Below, one piece after another: positions 52,657 to 61,460 of a stretch of DNA of 64,000 bases. Every line of letters begins with the position of its first letter. The first letter of the stretch is position 1. Both the position numbers and the translations under genes were made by a program. The DNA comes from Rubrivivax sp. (lineage in GTDB: Bacteria > Pseudomonadota > Gammaproteobacteria > Burkholderiales > Burkholderiaceae_C): assembly GCA_027484825.1 (NCBI GenBank), contig JAIXSE010000021.1, forward strand, positions 248,001-312,000, in the 5' to 3' direction. The notes below the pieces were generated by a model. It did no database searches, was not told the origin of the DNA, and was given only the letters and a program-made list of their open reading frames with translations.

Positions 52657-53844
52657 CTACCGGGCCTCGTTGGGGGGAGGGGTGGGGGACGTGGAACCGG
52701 CCGGCGCGGGACGCAGCCGCAGGCGGATGTCCGTCCCGATCGGGCGCATATCGACCACTTCGTAGCGCGGGGCCTGGGCCAGCGCGGTCAGGCTGCCCAG
52801 GTCCACCATGCCGCGGCCGTCGCCCATGAGCATCGGGGCGAGGTAGACCAGCAATTCGTCGACCAGTCCGGTGCGCAGCAAGGAACCGTTGAGCTTGTTG
52901 CCGGCTTCCAGGTGGAGCTCATTGATGCCGCGGCGACCCAGGTCCTGGATCATCGCGGTCAGGTCGACCTTGCCGTTGGGGTCGGGCAGCGAGATGAGTT
53001 CCGCGCCGCGGGCGGTCAGGGCCTCACCCAGGGCGCCGCCATCGGGTTGCGCGTGGTAGACCCAGAGGGTGCCGGGCGGGTCCAGCAGACGGGCTTCGGG
53101 GAACAGGGTCAGTCGGGAATCGACCAGCACCCGCTGCGGCTGCCGGGCCGTGGGGACTTCCCGGACATCCATGCGGGGGTTGTCTTCCTTGGCGGTGCCG
53201 ATGCCGGTCAGCACTGCACCGGCGCGTCGGCGCCAGGCGTGACCGTCGGCCCGCGCCTGTGGACCGGTGATCCATTGACTCACGCCGTTGTGAAGGGCGG
53301 TGCGTCCGTCCAGGGATGCGGCAATCTTCATCCGCACAAACGGACGCCCGCGCTCCATGCGGGAGAGAAAACCGATGTTGAGCTCGCGGGCGGCGACCGC
53401 CTGCGGATGGTCGGCGGGGAGCAGATGCGTCTCGACGCCTGCGGCACGCAGGCGCGCCAGGCCGTGACCGCCAACCAGCGGGTTGGGGTCCCCCAGCGCG
53501 ACCACCACGCGCGCGATGCCGGCGGCGATCAGTGCATCGCAGCAAGGGGGCGTGCGGCCATGGTGGGCGCAGGGCTCCAGCGTGACATAAGCGGTGGCGC
53601 CCCGGGCGTCATGGCCACGCGTGGCCACGTCCCGCAGGGCCATCACTTCGGCATGGGCCTGTCCGGCCGGCTGGGTGTGGCCGCTGCCCAGGACGTCGCC
53701 CCGGGCCGTGGTGATGATGCAGCCGACGCGCGGATTCGGATCGGTCAGGCCAATGGCCTGCTCGGCCAGCGCCAGGGCGGCCGCAAGGTGGTCATGGTCC
53801 TGCGGGGACAGCGGCATGCTGGAAGGGGAGGAATCGGAATGCAT
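52657..53844 (-). CDS. ribD: Bifunctional diaminohydroxyphosphoribosylaminopyrimidine deaminase/reductase
   Basis: The 395-residue product carries out the deaminase and reductase steps of riboflavin synthesis. The deaminase half has the zinc motif GQAHAEVMAL with TLEPCAHHGRTPPCCDALI. The reductase half (from about residue 155) has FVRMKIAASLDGRTAL, GIGTAKEDNPRMDV and LHLEAGNKLNGSLLR. No ribE follows, unlike in many related species. The start is 10 nt beyond the pilV-like stop, so ribD may be read from the pilin operon. Confidence 0.96.
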   Translation of the reverse strand: MHSDSSPSSMPLSPQDHDHLAAALALAEQAIGLTDPNPRVGCIITTARGDVLGSGHTQPAGQAHAEVMALRDVATRGHDARGATAYVTLEPCAHHGRTPPCCDALIAAGIARVVVALGDPNPLVGGHGLARLRAAGVETHLLPADHPQAVAARELNIGFLSRMERGRPFVRMKIAASLDGRTALHNGVSQWITGPQARADGHAWRRRAGAVLTGIGTAKEDNPRMDVREVPTARQPQRVLVDSRLTLFPEARLLDPPGTLWVYHAQPDGGALGEALTARGAELISLPDPNGKVDLTAMIQDLGRRGINELHLEAGNKLNGSLLRTGLVDELLVYLAPMLMGDGRGMVDLGSLTALAQAPRYEVVDMRPIGTDIRLRLRPAPAGSTSPTPPPNEAR

Positions 53845-53854
53845 GGGTCGAAGT

Positions 53855-54400
53855 CTAGCCGTCGGCCCGGGTGAGCCAGGCAGTCAGGGAGCGGTTGGCG
53901 GACGGCACCAGGGTGTGCAGATCCAGACGTTGCGGCTGGCCGTGGCGGTCGGTCCAGGAGACGTGGACGCTGAGGGCGCGCACCGGGAAAGGGTCCTTCA
54001 GTGGGGGCGGCGCGGAGGTCGTTGCGGGTGGGGAAGGTGGGGAGAGAGGCAGGCCGTCGGGCGTGATGTCCTGGGCGTCGCCTTGCAGCTCAAAGGTGGC
54101 CGTGCGACCGATCCAGCGCAAGGCCGTGATTTGCAGCGAGTCTCGCGCCTGCTCCAGCGCCTGCTGGGCCAGCCACAGCGCTTCTCCTTGATGACGGACT
54201 TCATCACCGGCCCACGCCAGCCGGGCCTGCAAACGGATCAGCCCGGCTGCGCCAGCGGCGAGGAGCGCGGCGGCCACCAGGGCTTCGAGCAGGGCCAGGC
54301 CTGCGGTCGCAAGCCGCCTGACCCTGGGGGGCGGGCGTCTCCTTGGCCCGCCCCTGGCGTCAGTGGGCCGTTGCTGGCGGGAGCAAGTGATCGTGGTCAT
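53855..54400 (-). CDS. pilV: PilV-type minor prepilin
   Basis: A 181-residue protein with a long basic leader (about 33 residues) and a prepilin start, cleavage predicted at AG/LALLEALVAAALLAAG with glutamate at +5. The head is short and Pro/Ser-rich in the middle. Minor pilins prime type IVa pilus assembly. The ATG at 54400 overlaps the pilX-like stop (ATGA). Upstream frame to 54481 is non-coding-like. Confidence 0.75.
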   Translation of the reverse strand: MTTITCSRQQRPTDARGGPRRRPPPRVRRLATAGLALLEALVAAALLAAGAAGLIRLQARLAWAGDEVRHQGEALWLAQQALEQARDSLQITALRWIGRTATFELQGDAQDITPDGLPLSPPSPPATTSAPPPLKDPFPVRALSVHVSWTDRHGQPQRLDLHTLVPSANRSLTAWLTRADG

Positions 54401-55479
54401 GGACTGTTGCTCCACCCGCCGGGCACGGGAAGATAGCTGCCCATGCCTAACTGGATGCGCCGCAGCAGGGTCTCGTCCCAATCCAGTTGGAGGGCGTCCG
54501 CATCGCCGACGCGGATGAGGCGGCCGTCCGTGACCAGCGCGCCGCGCACCACCGAGCTGCCGCCCGTGCCTACGGCCCAGCGGATGCCGCTGCGGGCATA
54601 GATCAGCCCGGAGAAGGTCTGCGCGGTCTCGACATCCAGCTGGCCATCCACCAGCAGCACCAGCGGCTGCCCGTCGGCCGGGGTTGGCAGGGCTTCACGC
54701 AAGGTGACGTTGCCGTCGATCCAGATCAGTCGCCGCCCCCGTGACAAGGCTTGCCGCAGCTCGGGGCCGCACCGGTCCCCGCAGGCCAGACGGGTGAGCG
54801 CCGGTTGCAGCCGATACTGCTGGGATGGGAAGCCGAAGACCCGCACAAAGGCCGGACTGGGCGGGCTGCCTTCTACCAACCCAGTACCTGGCGGGCGGCG
54901 CAAAGCGCTGAGCAAGGCCAGGTGCTGTGTGTGTTCCGCCAGGCCGGTGCCGTCGGGAGGGGGCAGGTCGCTGACTGCGCAGGTGGGTGGGGCGCCGCTG
55001 CAGCCACGGGCTTGGAGGATGAACTGACCGGCGACGTCTGCGTCCGTGATGCGGATGGCGAAGGTGCTCTCCAGGTCGGGGAATGCAGTGGCGGACGCAG
55101 GGCTGGGCAATTGCCCGTCGCAGCGGCAGTTCCATCGCAGCGATCCGTTGTGGGTGCAGACGGCCATCCAGGTGGTGGGGGTGCGGGCCAGCGGTTGTCC
55201 GGACGGGCCCAGCTGCAGGACGCGCGAGCGGAAATCCAGTCCGGCGTCGAAGGAGGGGCGGCAGGTGTCATCCACCCGGCCTGTGTTCAGCATGGCCGTC
55301 GCCCAGGCCAGGCCGGCGTCGGCGGCTTGCACGGCGGCGGCCGAGCGGTGGTCGTTGGCGGCGATGCGCTGCGCGGCGGCCAGGGGGCGTGCGGTCCACA
55401 GGACAGCCAGGGCCATGACCATCAGCAGCAGGCCGCACATCAGCAAAGTGGCGCCGCCGCGCTGGAGGCGGGGCCTCAT
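54397..55479 (-). CDS. pilX: PilX-type pilus assembly protein
   Basis: The 360-residue product starts with RGGATLLMCGLLLMVMALAVLWTARPLAA, a PilX-type N-terminal helix lacking the canonical G/F site but with the pattern of pilus PilX proteins, then HRSAAAVQAADAGLAWATAM. Several cysteines (CTHNG, NCRCD, CGDRCG) suggest disulfides in the periplasmic head. It overlaps both pilW and pilV genes by 4 nt. Confidence 0.68.
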   Translation of the reverse strand: MRPRLQRGGATLLMCGLLLMVMALAVLWTARPLAAAQRIAANDHRSAAAVQAADAGLAWATAMLNTGRVDDTCRPSFDAGLDFRSRVLQLGPSGQPLARTPTTWMAVCTHNGSLRWNCRCDGQLPSPASATAFPDLESTFAIRITDADVAGQFILQARGCSGAPPTCAVSDLPPPDGTGLAEHTQHLALLSALRRPPGTGLVEGSPPSPAFVRVFGFPSQQYRLQPALTRLACGDRCGPELRQALSRGRRLIWIDGNVTLREALPTPADGQPLVLLVDGQLDVETAQTFSGLIYARSGIRWAVGTGGSSVVRGALVTDGRLIRVGDADALQLDWDETLLRRIQLGMGSYLPVPGGWSNSP

Positions 55480-56327
55480 GGGCAGCCTCCGGCGACCCGG
55501 TCATTGCGCACGTGGACTGACCAGGACGCCGATGTGGCCAAGGCCACGTCCTGCGTGGGGTGCGCCTGAATCTGGAGCTGGACGGTGCGGGACAGGACGG
55601 TGTCCGCGCAGGCGCGGTCCCCGAGGTGGGCGGTCGATTGGATCTCGGCCTTGAACGCCTGAAGCTGCATCAGGGCCGGGTCGGTCATGGGCTGGAAGCG
55701 CCCGCCGACCGTCTGGTCCAGGCGTCCGTCGATCCAGCGGAAGGTCACCTCCGTGCTGGCGTCAGGCAGGACTACATTGGGGTCGATCGCGCGGCTCAGA
55801 CGCAGTGTGGTGCCGGCGTCGGTCACGCCCAGGGTGGTGAACGGATTGGAGGCCGCACCCGCACCCGCACCTGTGCCTGTGCCTGTGCCTGTGCCTGTGG
55901 CTGTGGCTGACGCTGCGCCAGTGCCCGCAGAAGCGCCAGGCTGCCACACCAGTTGGGACGGACGCCCATAGGCGCCTGCACGGCGAATCTCCATCTGCAA
56001 GGGCTGGGCGATGGCTCGCAAGTCCTGTTGGACCTGCCAGGCGCGGTGCTGTCGCACCATCGAGCCCAAGGTCTGCCCCACCCATGCAAGCGCAGCGGAG
56101 ACAACGCTCAGGCCCACGGCCAGACCCACCAGCAACTCCATCAGCGTGAAGCCGCCGGTTCGGGCGATTCGTGGTGCGCGGCTGCGATGAAGTGCGGCGC
56201 GGTCAATCACCGGGTGCGGAGCGCAGGCTTGGGCGGCTGGGCGGTCCCCGTCACCGCGGACGGACCCGCCGGTGACGCCGTTCGGGCTCAAAGAGGCGTT
56301 CATGACTGGATGCCCCTTCGCGCTCAT
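55476..56327 (-). CDS. pilW: PilW-type minor prepilin
   Basis: The 283-residue product has an unusually long leader (about 58 residues from the ATG at 56327; about 50 from 56303) and a prepilin start G/FTLMELLVGLAVGLSVVSA with glutamate +5. RGQDLRAIAQPLQMEIRRAG-type helix follows (PilW family). The 56327 ATG overlaps the pilE-like stop (ATGA), and is preferred. A Gly-Thr/Ala repeat in the head is encoded by the hexamer repeat at 55857-55904. Confidence 0.78.
   Translation of the reverse strand: MSAKGHPVMNASLSPNGVTGGSVRGDGDRPAAQACAPHPVIDRAALHRSRAPRIARTGGFTLMELLVGLAVGLSVVSAALAWVGQTLGSMVRQHRAWQVQQDLRAIAQPLQMEIRRAGAYGRPSQLVWQPGASAGTGAASATATGTGTGTGTGAGAGAASNPFTTLGVTDAGTTLRLSRAIDPNVVLPDASTEVTFRWIDGRLDQTVGGRFQPMTDPALMQLQAFKAEIQSTAHLGDRACADTVLSRTVQLQIQAHPTQDVALATSASWSVHVRNDRVAGGCP
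55857..55904. repeat. Hexanucleotide tandem repeat in pilW
   Basis: Eight 6-bp units (ACCCGC, ACCCGC, ACCTGT, four GCCTGT, GGCTGT). On the minus strand they encode alternating Thr/Ala-Gly pairs. Changes would keep frame and alter linker length in the minor pilin. Confidence 0.85.
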
Positions 56328-56779
56328 TGCGGCCAGCAGCCGGCGGTCGCCGTCTGGCCTGCGGCGAAGCTGAACAGGCTGACTTGGCCCTGGGTGAGCA
56401 CCAGTCGCAGACGCTGGCAGCGGTCGTCCCGGGCCTGGTCTCCTTGCGCCTGGGCTTCCAGCGTGAAGCCGTCAGGAGTGGCTTGCACCACGCTCAATCG
56501 GAATCGACCGTGGGGGGATTGGTCCGGCATGGCCAGTTCCGTCAGGCTCTGGGCGTAACGGGTCTGGCGGCTCCGGTAGGTTTCCTGCGCCAACTGGAGT
56601 GCGGTCAGGGCCTGCACGCCCTCCGACCGATGAGCGGCCCGCCACTGGGACCGGAAACTGGGTAAGGCAAGGCTCACCAGTACGCTCAACAGCATCAGGG
56701 TCACCAGCATTTCGACCAGCGTGAAGCCACGATGAGCTGATGGGCTCGATGGGCTCGATGAGCTCGATGAGCTTGGCAT
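56324..56779 (-). CDS. pilE: PilE-type minor prepilin
   Basis: The 151-residue product begins with a serine tract, then the prepilin start RG/FTLVEMLVTLMLLSVLVSLALP with glutamate +5 and a helix reading SQWRAAHRSEGVQALTALQ. The head ends in a cysteine pair (DDRCQRL, AGCWPQ), the D-loop of type IVa pilins. The ATG at 56779 overlaps the fimT stop by 1 nt (TGATG). Confidence 0.82.
   Translation of the reverse strand: MPSSSSSSSPSSPSAHRGFTLVEMLVTLMLLSVLVSLALPSFRSQWRAAHRSEGVQALTALQLAQETYRSRQTRYAQSLTELAMPDQSPHGRFRLSVVQATPDGFTLEAQAQGDQARDDRCQRLRLVLTQGQVSLFSFAAGQTATAGCWPQ
56739..56774. repeat. Four 9-bp tandem repeats at the start of the pilE-type gene
   Basis: Units GATGGGCTC, GATGGGCTC, GATGAGCTC, GATGAGCTT encode the Ser/Pro run of the leader peptide on the minus strand. 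In-frame copy changes would alter leader length. Confidence 0.8.
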
Positions 56780-57396
56780 CACGACACTCCTTCGCAGGTC
56801 GGCCAGCGCATGAAGCTGCGATCGACCGAGCAACTCCGCACGCGACCCGTGATGCCCACGATATGCCGCACCTCGCCCACGCCGTCCGTGCTCAGACGAA
56901 AGGTGGCAGCCAGGGCCACCGTCCCCAGGCGGCTGCTGAACAGCATCGAAGAAATATTGCTGCTGAGCATCGGAAAGCCGTCGCGCTGCGGGGCTTGGTA
57001 GGTCCTGTAGGCCTGGCTGCCCGGCTGGCATGTCGAGGGGCCTTCGGTTCCGCACTGGCAACTGTTCTGCGGACCGCTGTAAATGACGTAGCAGCTACCG
57101 GACGGCGTCGAGACAAAACGCAGCAGCACATTGCGACTGCCGTGCAGCGCTTCACTGCGGGCGAAGTACAGGTCTGCCATCACCGTTTCCGCCGCATGCC
57201 AGAGCCGCTGACGCTGCAGCCACCGCTGACCCGCCGGCAGTGCAAAGGCCAGCAGCAGGCTCATCAGCAACAGGGCCACCAAGGCTTCCAGCAGCGTGAA
57301 GCCACGCCGTTGCACGGTGCGATGCCGCAAGAGGGCCATGCGATGGCGGGTGGTGCGCAGCCAGGGCTGCGAAGGAGACAGACGCGGAGGAGTCAT
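56779..57396 (-). CDS. fimT: FimT/GspH-type minor prepilin
   Basis: The 205-residue product shows the prepilin start RG/FTLLEALVALLLMSLLLAFALP and a FimT/GspH-type head with four cysteines (SCQCGTEGPSTC, CEGVS end). It leads the minor-pilin operon. The ATG at 57396 has AAGGA 7-8 nt upstream; a TTG one codon earlier is not needed. Confidence 0.8.
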   Translation of the reverse strand: MTPPRLSPSQPWLRTTRHRMALLRHRTVQRRGFTLLEALVALLLMSLLLAFALPAGQRWLQRQRLWHAAETVMADLYFARSEALHGSRNVLLRFVSTPSGSCYVIYSGPQNSCQCGTEGPSTCQPGSQAYRTYQAPQRDGFPMLSSNISSMLFSSRLGTVALAATFRLSTDGVGEVRHIVGITGRVRSCSVDRSFMRWPTCEGVS

Positions 57397-57524
57397 CAAC
57401 CAGTCCTTCCCGGAATTGGGGCTGGCAGAGGGTGGACATGGGGGCTGTCAGCGCCGCTGCCGGCATGGACATGACTCTAGGAATTTGCGCCTGCCGGCGC
57501 TTCGCCCTCACTGTGGGAAACAGA

Positions 57525-57542
57525 CCCCCTTTCAGGAGGGGG
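57525..57542. other. Perfect hairpin in the gap between fimT and the orphan gene
   Basis: CCCCCT and AGGGGG flank a 6-nt loop, in the 242-nt divergent gap. It is about 100 nt from either start and could lie in a 5' leader or be an operator. No clear promoter motifs are seen beside it. Confidence 0.4.
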
Positions 57543-57638
57543 CAGGTCCCTCTGCGGCGTGATCGCTCAAGACCCGCCGACGTTGGCCGATAGATGGATA
57601 GGCGGTCTGCTTACCGAGCAGCAACAGGGAGAGAAAAA

Positions 57639-58334
57639 ATGAACATCACAACATCAAGCCTGACTACGCAACCCTCCGCCTACGCTGGCAGATCCACACA
57701 GCCCGCGAGGGCGGCAGAGGGCGGGGCCCAGTCGATCCGCTACTTGAACTCGGCCACCACAGTCACCTTGACCGAAGCGTCCCATGACTCCGAAGCCTGG
57801 CTACAGGAGTACGACCGCATCAGTAAGACCAGGTCGGGGCCTTCACTCGCTGCCGACAATTCCATCAAAACCATTGAAGAGCGACTGGCCGTCTTCGGCA
57901 AAAACCTGTCGTTGGCTCGACCGGACCTGGCAAAGGTGGACTGGGACGTGACGGTGAAAGATGGCCGCTTGAAGGTGACGGGGAACGTCTCCGCTGAAGA
58001 CAAGCTCTACATGGAGGCTCGCCTCAACAAGGACCAGAGCTTGGTGGGCGCAGTCGGCGCCTACATGGACGCAGCCAAGTCCTACCTTGAGACGACCGAC
58101 CTCAACAAAGCATTCACGGGTCAGAATGGGTATACCGGAGCGACCATGACCTACAACTTCAAGGACGTCAGTGCTCAGTTGGAAGGCAAGCTTGGCTTTC
58201 GAGAGCTGATTGCAGCTTCATGGAGCGCCTACGACAATCCCAGCGGTGGCGAAAGGACTGACCCCGGCAACTTCCGAGGAGGCACGTCCCTTGAGGTTCT
58301 CGCGTCGCGGTTGACGTCGTTGCCGCTGGAGTGA
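57639..58334 (+). CDS. Orphan protein of unknown function
   Basis: A 231-residue protein from the ATG at 57639, with a strong ribosome binding site (GGGAGAG 6 nt upstream). The first 35 residues are Ser/Thr/Ala-rich and unstructured-looking; the remainder is soluble and mixed (SLARPDLAKVDWDVTVKDGR, AEDKLYMEARLNKDQSLVGA). No signal peptide or membrane segment. The N-terminus has the composition of type III secretion signals, but no secretion gene or effector motif supports that. It is convergent with nrdR (13 nt apart). I do not recognise it. Confidence 0.7.
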   Translation: MNITTSSLTTQPSAYAGRSTQPARAAEGGAQSIRYLNSATTVTLTEASHDSEAWLQEYDRISKTRSGPSLAADNSIKTIEERLAVFGKNLSLARPDLAKVDWDVTVKDGRLKVTGNVSAEDKLYMEARLNKDQSLVGAVGAYMDAAKSYLETTDLNKAFTGQNGYTGATMTYNFKDVSAQLEGKLGFRELIAASWSAYDNPSGGERTDPGNFRGGTSLEVLASRLTSLPLE

Positions 58335-58347
58335 TGGGGTTGAGCGC

Positions 58348-58791
58348 TCAGATATCCCGGATCAACTGCCGGAACTCATCCACGTCTTCAAAGCTGCGAT
58401 ACACCGAAGCAAACCGCACGTAAGCGACCTTGTCGATGCGCTTGAGCTCGCGCATCACATGCTCCCCCAGCTTGGTCGACGCCACTTCCCGTGCGCCGCT
58501 GGTCAAGAGCTTTTCCTGGATGCGCTCCAGGGCGGCGTCCACCTGCTCAATGCTCACCGGCCGCTTGCGCAGCGCCAGCCCCATCGAGGCGCGCAGCTTG
58601 GCCGGATCAAAGTCCGCCCGCGTGCCGTCCTTCTTCACCACCATGGGCAGCGCAATGTCTGCCCGTTCGTAGGTGGTGAAGCGTTTGTCGCAGGACTGGC
58701 ACCGGCGGCGCCGGCGCACCACGTCGCCTTCATCGGACTCACGGGTTTCCGACACCTGGGTGTCGCCATGGCCGCAAAACGGGCAACGCAT
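58348..58791 (-). CDS. nrdR: Transcriptional repressor NrdR
   Basis: The 147-residue regulator of ribonucleotide reductase genes. It has an N-terminal zinc ribbon (CPFCG and CQSCDKRF) and an ATP-cone domain ([20 protein letters not shown]). Located 13 nt downstream of glyA, so the two are probably co-transcribed. Confidence 0.96.
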   Translation of the reverse strand: MRCPFCGHGDTQVSETRESDEGDVVRRRRRCQSCDKRFTTYERADIALPMVVKKDGTRADFDPAKLRASMGLALRKRPVSIEQVDAALERIQEKLLTSGAREVASTKLGEHVMRELKRIDKVAYVRFASVYRSFEDVDEFRQLIRDI

Positions 58792-58804
58792 GCGCGCCGT
58801 CCTT

Positions 58805-60055
58805 TCAGCGGTAGACCGGGAACCGGCGGGCCAGTTCGGCCACTTGCTCGCGCACCTTGGCCAGGTTGGCTTCGTCGTGCGGGTTGTCCAGCACGTCGGC
58901 GATCAGGTGGGCGGTCTGGCGGGCCTGCTCTTCCTTGAAGCCACGCGTGGTCATGGCCGGCGTGCCCAGTCGGATGCCGCTGGTGACCATCGGTTTTTGC
59001 GGGTCGTTCGGGATGCCGTTCTTGTTGCAGGTCATGTGAGCGGCGCCCAGGATGGCTTCCGCTTCCTTGCCGGTCAGGCCCTTGGGCCGCAGGTCCACCA
59101 GCATCACATGGCTCTCGGTGCGGCCGGAGACGATGCGCACGCCACGCTCGATCAGGGTTTCAGCCAGCACCTTGGCATTGGCCACCACTTGCTGCTGGTA
59201 GGCCTTGAATTCAGGGGTCAGCGCTTCCTTGAAAGCCACCGCCTTGCCAGCGATGACATGCATCAGCGGGCCGCCCTGGATGCCGGGGAAGATGGCCGAG
59301 TTGATCTTCTTGGCGATCGCCTCGTCGTTCATCAGGATGATGCCGCCGCGCGGGCCGCGCAAGCTCTTGTGCGTGGTGGAGGTGACCACGTCGGCAAAGG
59401 GCAGGGGATTGGGATAGACACCGGCGGCGATCAGGCCGGCGTAGTGGGCCATGTCTACCATGAAGTAGGCGCCGATCTCCTTGGCCACGCGGGAGAAGCG
59501 TTCGAAGTCGATGCGCAGGGCGTAGGCGGAGGCGCCGGCGATGATCAGCTTGGGCTTCTTCTCGCGGGCCAGGGCTTCCATGGCGTCATAGTCGATCTCT
59601 TCCTTGTCGTTGAGACCGTAGCTGATGACGTTGAACCACTTGCCGCTCATGTTCAGCGGCATGCCGTGGGTCAGGTGGCCGCCTTCGGACAGGCTCATGC
59701 CCATGATGGTGTCACCGGGCTGCAGCAGTGCGAAGAACACGCCCTGGTTGGCCTGGGAGCCGGAATTGGGTTGCACGTTGGCGTACTCGGCGCCGAACAG
59801 CTGCTTGAGGCGGTCGATCGCCAGCTGTTCCACCACGTCCACATATTCGCAGCCGCCGTAGTAACGCTTGCCGGGATAGCCTTCTGCGTACTTGTTGGTC
59901 AGCTGGCTGCCCTGGGCCTGCATGACGGCCGGGGAGGTGTAGTTCTCGGAAGCGATCAGCTCAATGTGATCTTCCTGGCGCTGGGTTTCCTGCTGGATCG
60001 CGGCAAAGACTTCCGCGTCCACGTTGGCGAGGGTGTGTTGATTGCGGTCAAACAT
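58805..60055 (-). CDS. glyA: Serine hydroxymethyltransferase
   Basis: The 416-residue PLP enzyme converts serine and tetrahydrofolate to glycine and methylene-THF. Hallmarks: [45 protein letters not shown] and the lysine motif [19 protein letters not shown]. Length is normal for the family. It provides one-carbon units and is grouped with nrdR, linking to nucleotide synthesis. Confidence 0.98.
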   Translation of the reverse strand: MFDRNQHTLANVDAEVFAAIQQETQRQEDHIELIASENYTSPAVMQAQGSQLTNKYAEGYPGKRYYGGCEYVDVVEQLAIDRLKQLFGAEYANVQPNSGSQANQGVFFALLQPGDTIMGMSLSEGGHLTHGMPLNMSGKWFNVISYGLNDKEEIDYDAMEALAREKKPKLIIAGASAYALRIDFERFSRVAKEIGAYFMVDMAHYAGLIAAGVYPNPLPFADVVTSTTHKSLRGPRGGIILMNDEAIAKKINSAIFPGIQGGPLMHVIAGKAVAFKEALTPEFKAYQQQVVANAKVLAETLIERGVRIVSGRTESHVMLVDLRPKGLTGKEAEAILGAAHMTCNKNGIPNDPQKPMVTSGIRLGTPAMTTRGFKEEQARQTAHLIADVLDNPHDEANLAKVREQVAELARRFPVYR

Positions 60056-60241
60056 GATGGTGTCGGCTCAAGGGTTGGCGCCGCCCGGCGGTGGCTGCGG
60101 GTGTGCCCTGGCAATACGGGGCTCCCAGCATCCACAGCGAGTGGCGGCCCAGGCGAACGGCACGGACAACGAGGCCAAGATGAGAGCGGTTGATCGCCCC
60201 TTGAACCCCGTCGCTCGCGCTCCCCGGTGGTGACCCACCTT

Positions 60242-60263
60242 GGCCGGACCAGACAGTCCGACC
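60242..60263 (-). other. Strong hairpin upstream of glyA
   Basis: GGTCGGAC and GTCCGGCC (minus strand) form an 8-bp stem with a 6-nt loop, in the 274-nt gap after the transglycosylase gene and 187 nt before glyA. No T-run follows. It may be a weak terminator or part of a structured glyA leader. Confidence 0.4.
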
Positions 60264-60329
60264 TCATCGCCAGTTGCGCGAGCGCCCAGTGTACCTCCGC
60301 CGCGTCAGCGGGGAGGCAACATGGATGTG

Positions 60330-61193
60330 TCAGTTGGGGGTGTGGCTGACCATGGCGACCTGCTCGCCAGTCGGCGTGCTGGGCGCGGGGGCAGAAGACG
60401 GTTCACGCGCAGGGCGCGCGGCATTCGGCGAAACATTGCGGCCCGCCACCACCATCTTCAGCAGGTCCTGCTCGGCCAGCACACGCACGGCATAACCCGC
60501 GTCGTCGGGCAGATTGGCGGCGCCCACATAGCGGCGCAGGCCTTCTTCGACGCTGCCGGCACGCTGGATGCATTCCTTCAGCACCTGCACACCCACCCGC
60601 AGGTTGGTGATCGGATCAAACGCCGCCAGGTTGCCGCCGAAGGCTTCGTACTTGTCGTCATGCACGCGCGTCAGCACCTGCATCAGACCCTGGGCGCCGA
60701 CGGAGCTCTGGGCGAACGGGTTGAAGCCCGATTCGATGGCCATGATGGACAGGATGAGCGTGGGATCCACCCGTGCCCGTTGACCCACGTCGTAGGCTTC
60801 CTTGACCAGACGGCTGACCGGCTCCGGTGCGACCCGGTAACGACGGGCCAGATACTGCGCCACGGCCGCCTGCTCACGGTTGAGCTGCTTGGGGTCCACT
60901 GCGGTGGCGCGGCTGATCGCGTCGGGCTCCACCATCAGGGCGAGCACGTCGCCGGAGGCTTCCACCCGGGCTTCATGGCGGGCATTGAGCCAGCCCAGCA
61001 CCTTGCTTTCGGTGTCCTGCCGCAGATCCGCCTGGCTGGCGAACACGATGCCGACGGCGAGGACTGCAAAACCGAGCAGAGCGAGCGTGTTGTGACTGAC
61101 GACCAGCAGACCCTGGCCGATATCCTTGATGAAAAGAACCAGGGCGGAACGCGCCTGGAGCGAGAGGGAAAGAACATGTGAACGCGCTGTCAT
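60330..61193 (-). CDS. Membrane-anchored lytic transglycosylase
   Basis: From the ATG at 61193 (AAAGGAG 4 nt upstream) the product has 287 residues. A hydrophobic anchor (about 28-52, LLVVSHNTLALLGFAVLAVG) precedes a helical segment and an SLT domain (about 130-255) with catalytic E154 in IMAIESGFNPFAQSSVGAQG and a LRVGVQVLKECIQ helix. The C-terminus is Pro/Ala-rich. It cleaves peptidoglycan with anhydro-muropeptide formation. A candidate promoter lies about 200 nt upstream. Confidence 0.86.
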   Translation of the reverse strand: MTARSHVLSLSLQARSALVLFIKDIGQGLLVVSHNTLALLGFAVLAVGIVFASQADLRQDTESKVLGWLNARHEARVEASGDVLALMVEPDAISRATAVDPKQLNREQAAVAQYLARRYRVAPEPVSRLVKEAYDVGQRARVDPTLILSIMAIESGFNPFAQSSVGAQGLMQVLTRVHDDKYEAFGGNLAAFDPITNLRVGVQVLKECIQRAGSVEEGLRRYVGAANLPDDAGYAVRVLAEQDLLKMVVAGRNVSPNAARPAREPSSAPAPSTPTGEQVAMVSHTPN

Positions 61194-61399
61194 GCGACTC
61201 CTTTCTCCGACATCCCGGGCAGCAACCTCTCTCAGAGGGCGGCTACCTGGGCTGGCGATAATGGGCCGGATCTGACCTGCACCTGAAGCATCGAAGACGA
61301 CGCGCCAGGCATCAGGACTTCCGGCGTCCATTGGCAGCGGGCCGGTCCTGCTGTCCCAAAGCAAAGACCGGGATTACCCTGAAGTCAGGGCAGGGCGCG

Positions 61400-61427
61400 A
61401 TTCTATGGACCAAAAATAACCCGTCAA
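61400..61427 (-). promoter_or_regulatory. Candidate sigma70-type promoter for the transglycosylase gene
   Basis: Minus strand TTGACG (61422-61427), 16-nt spacer, TAGAAT (61400-61405). It points toward the transglycosylase start at 61193, giving a leader of about 200 nt that holds a CCCTGA/TCAGGG hairpin just downstream. Confidence 0.45.
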
Positions 61428-61460
61428 GCTGATGGGGGCTCTTCTAAATTTCTTTTAGTT

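Noticed and set aside
53845-53854. FMN riboswitch ahead of the riboflavin genes
   Set aside because: Only 10 nt separate pilV and ribD, and 45 nt separate ribD and ribBA; neither gap can hold the element and no conserved FMN motif is seen.
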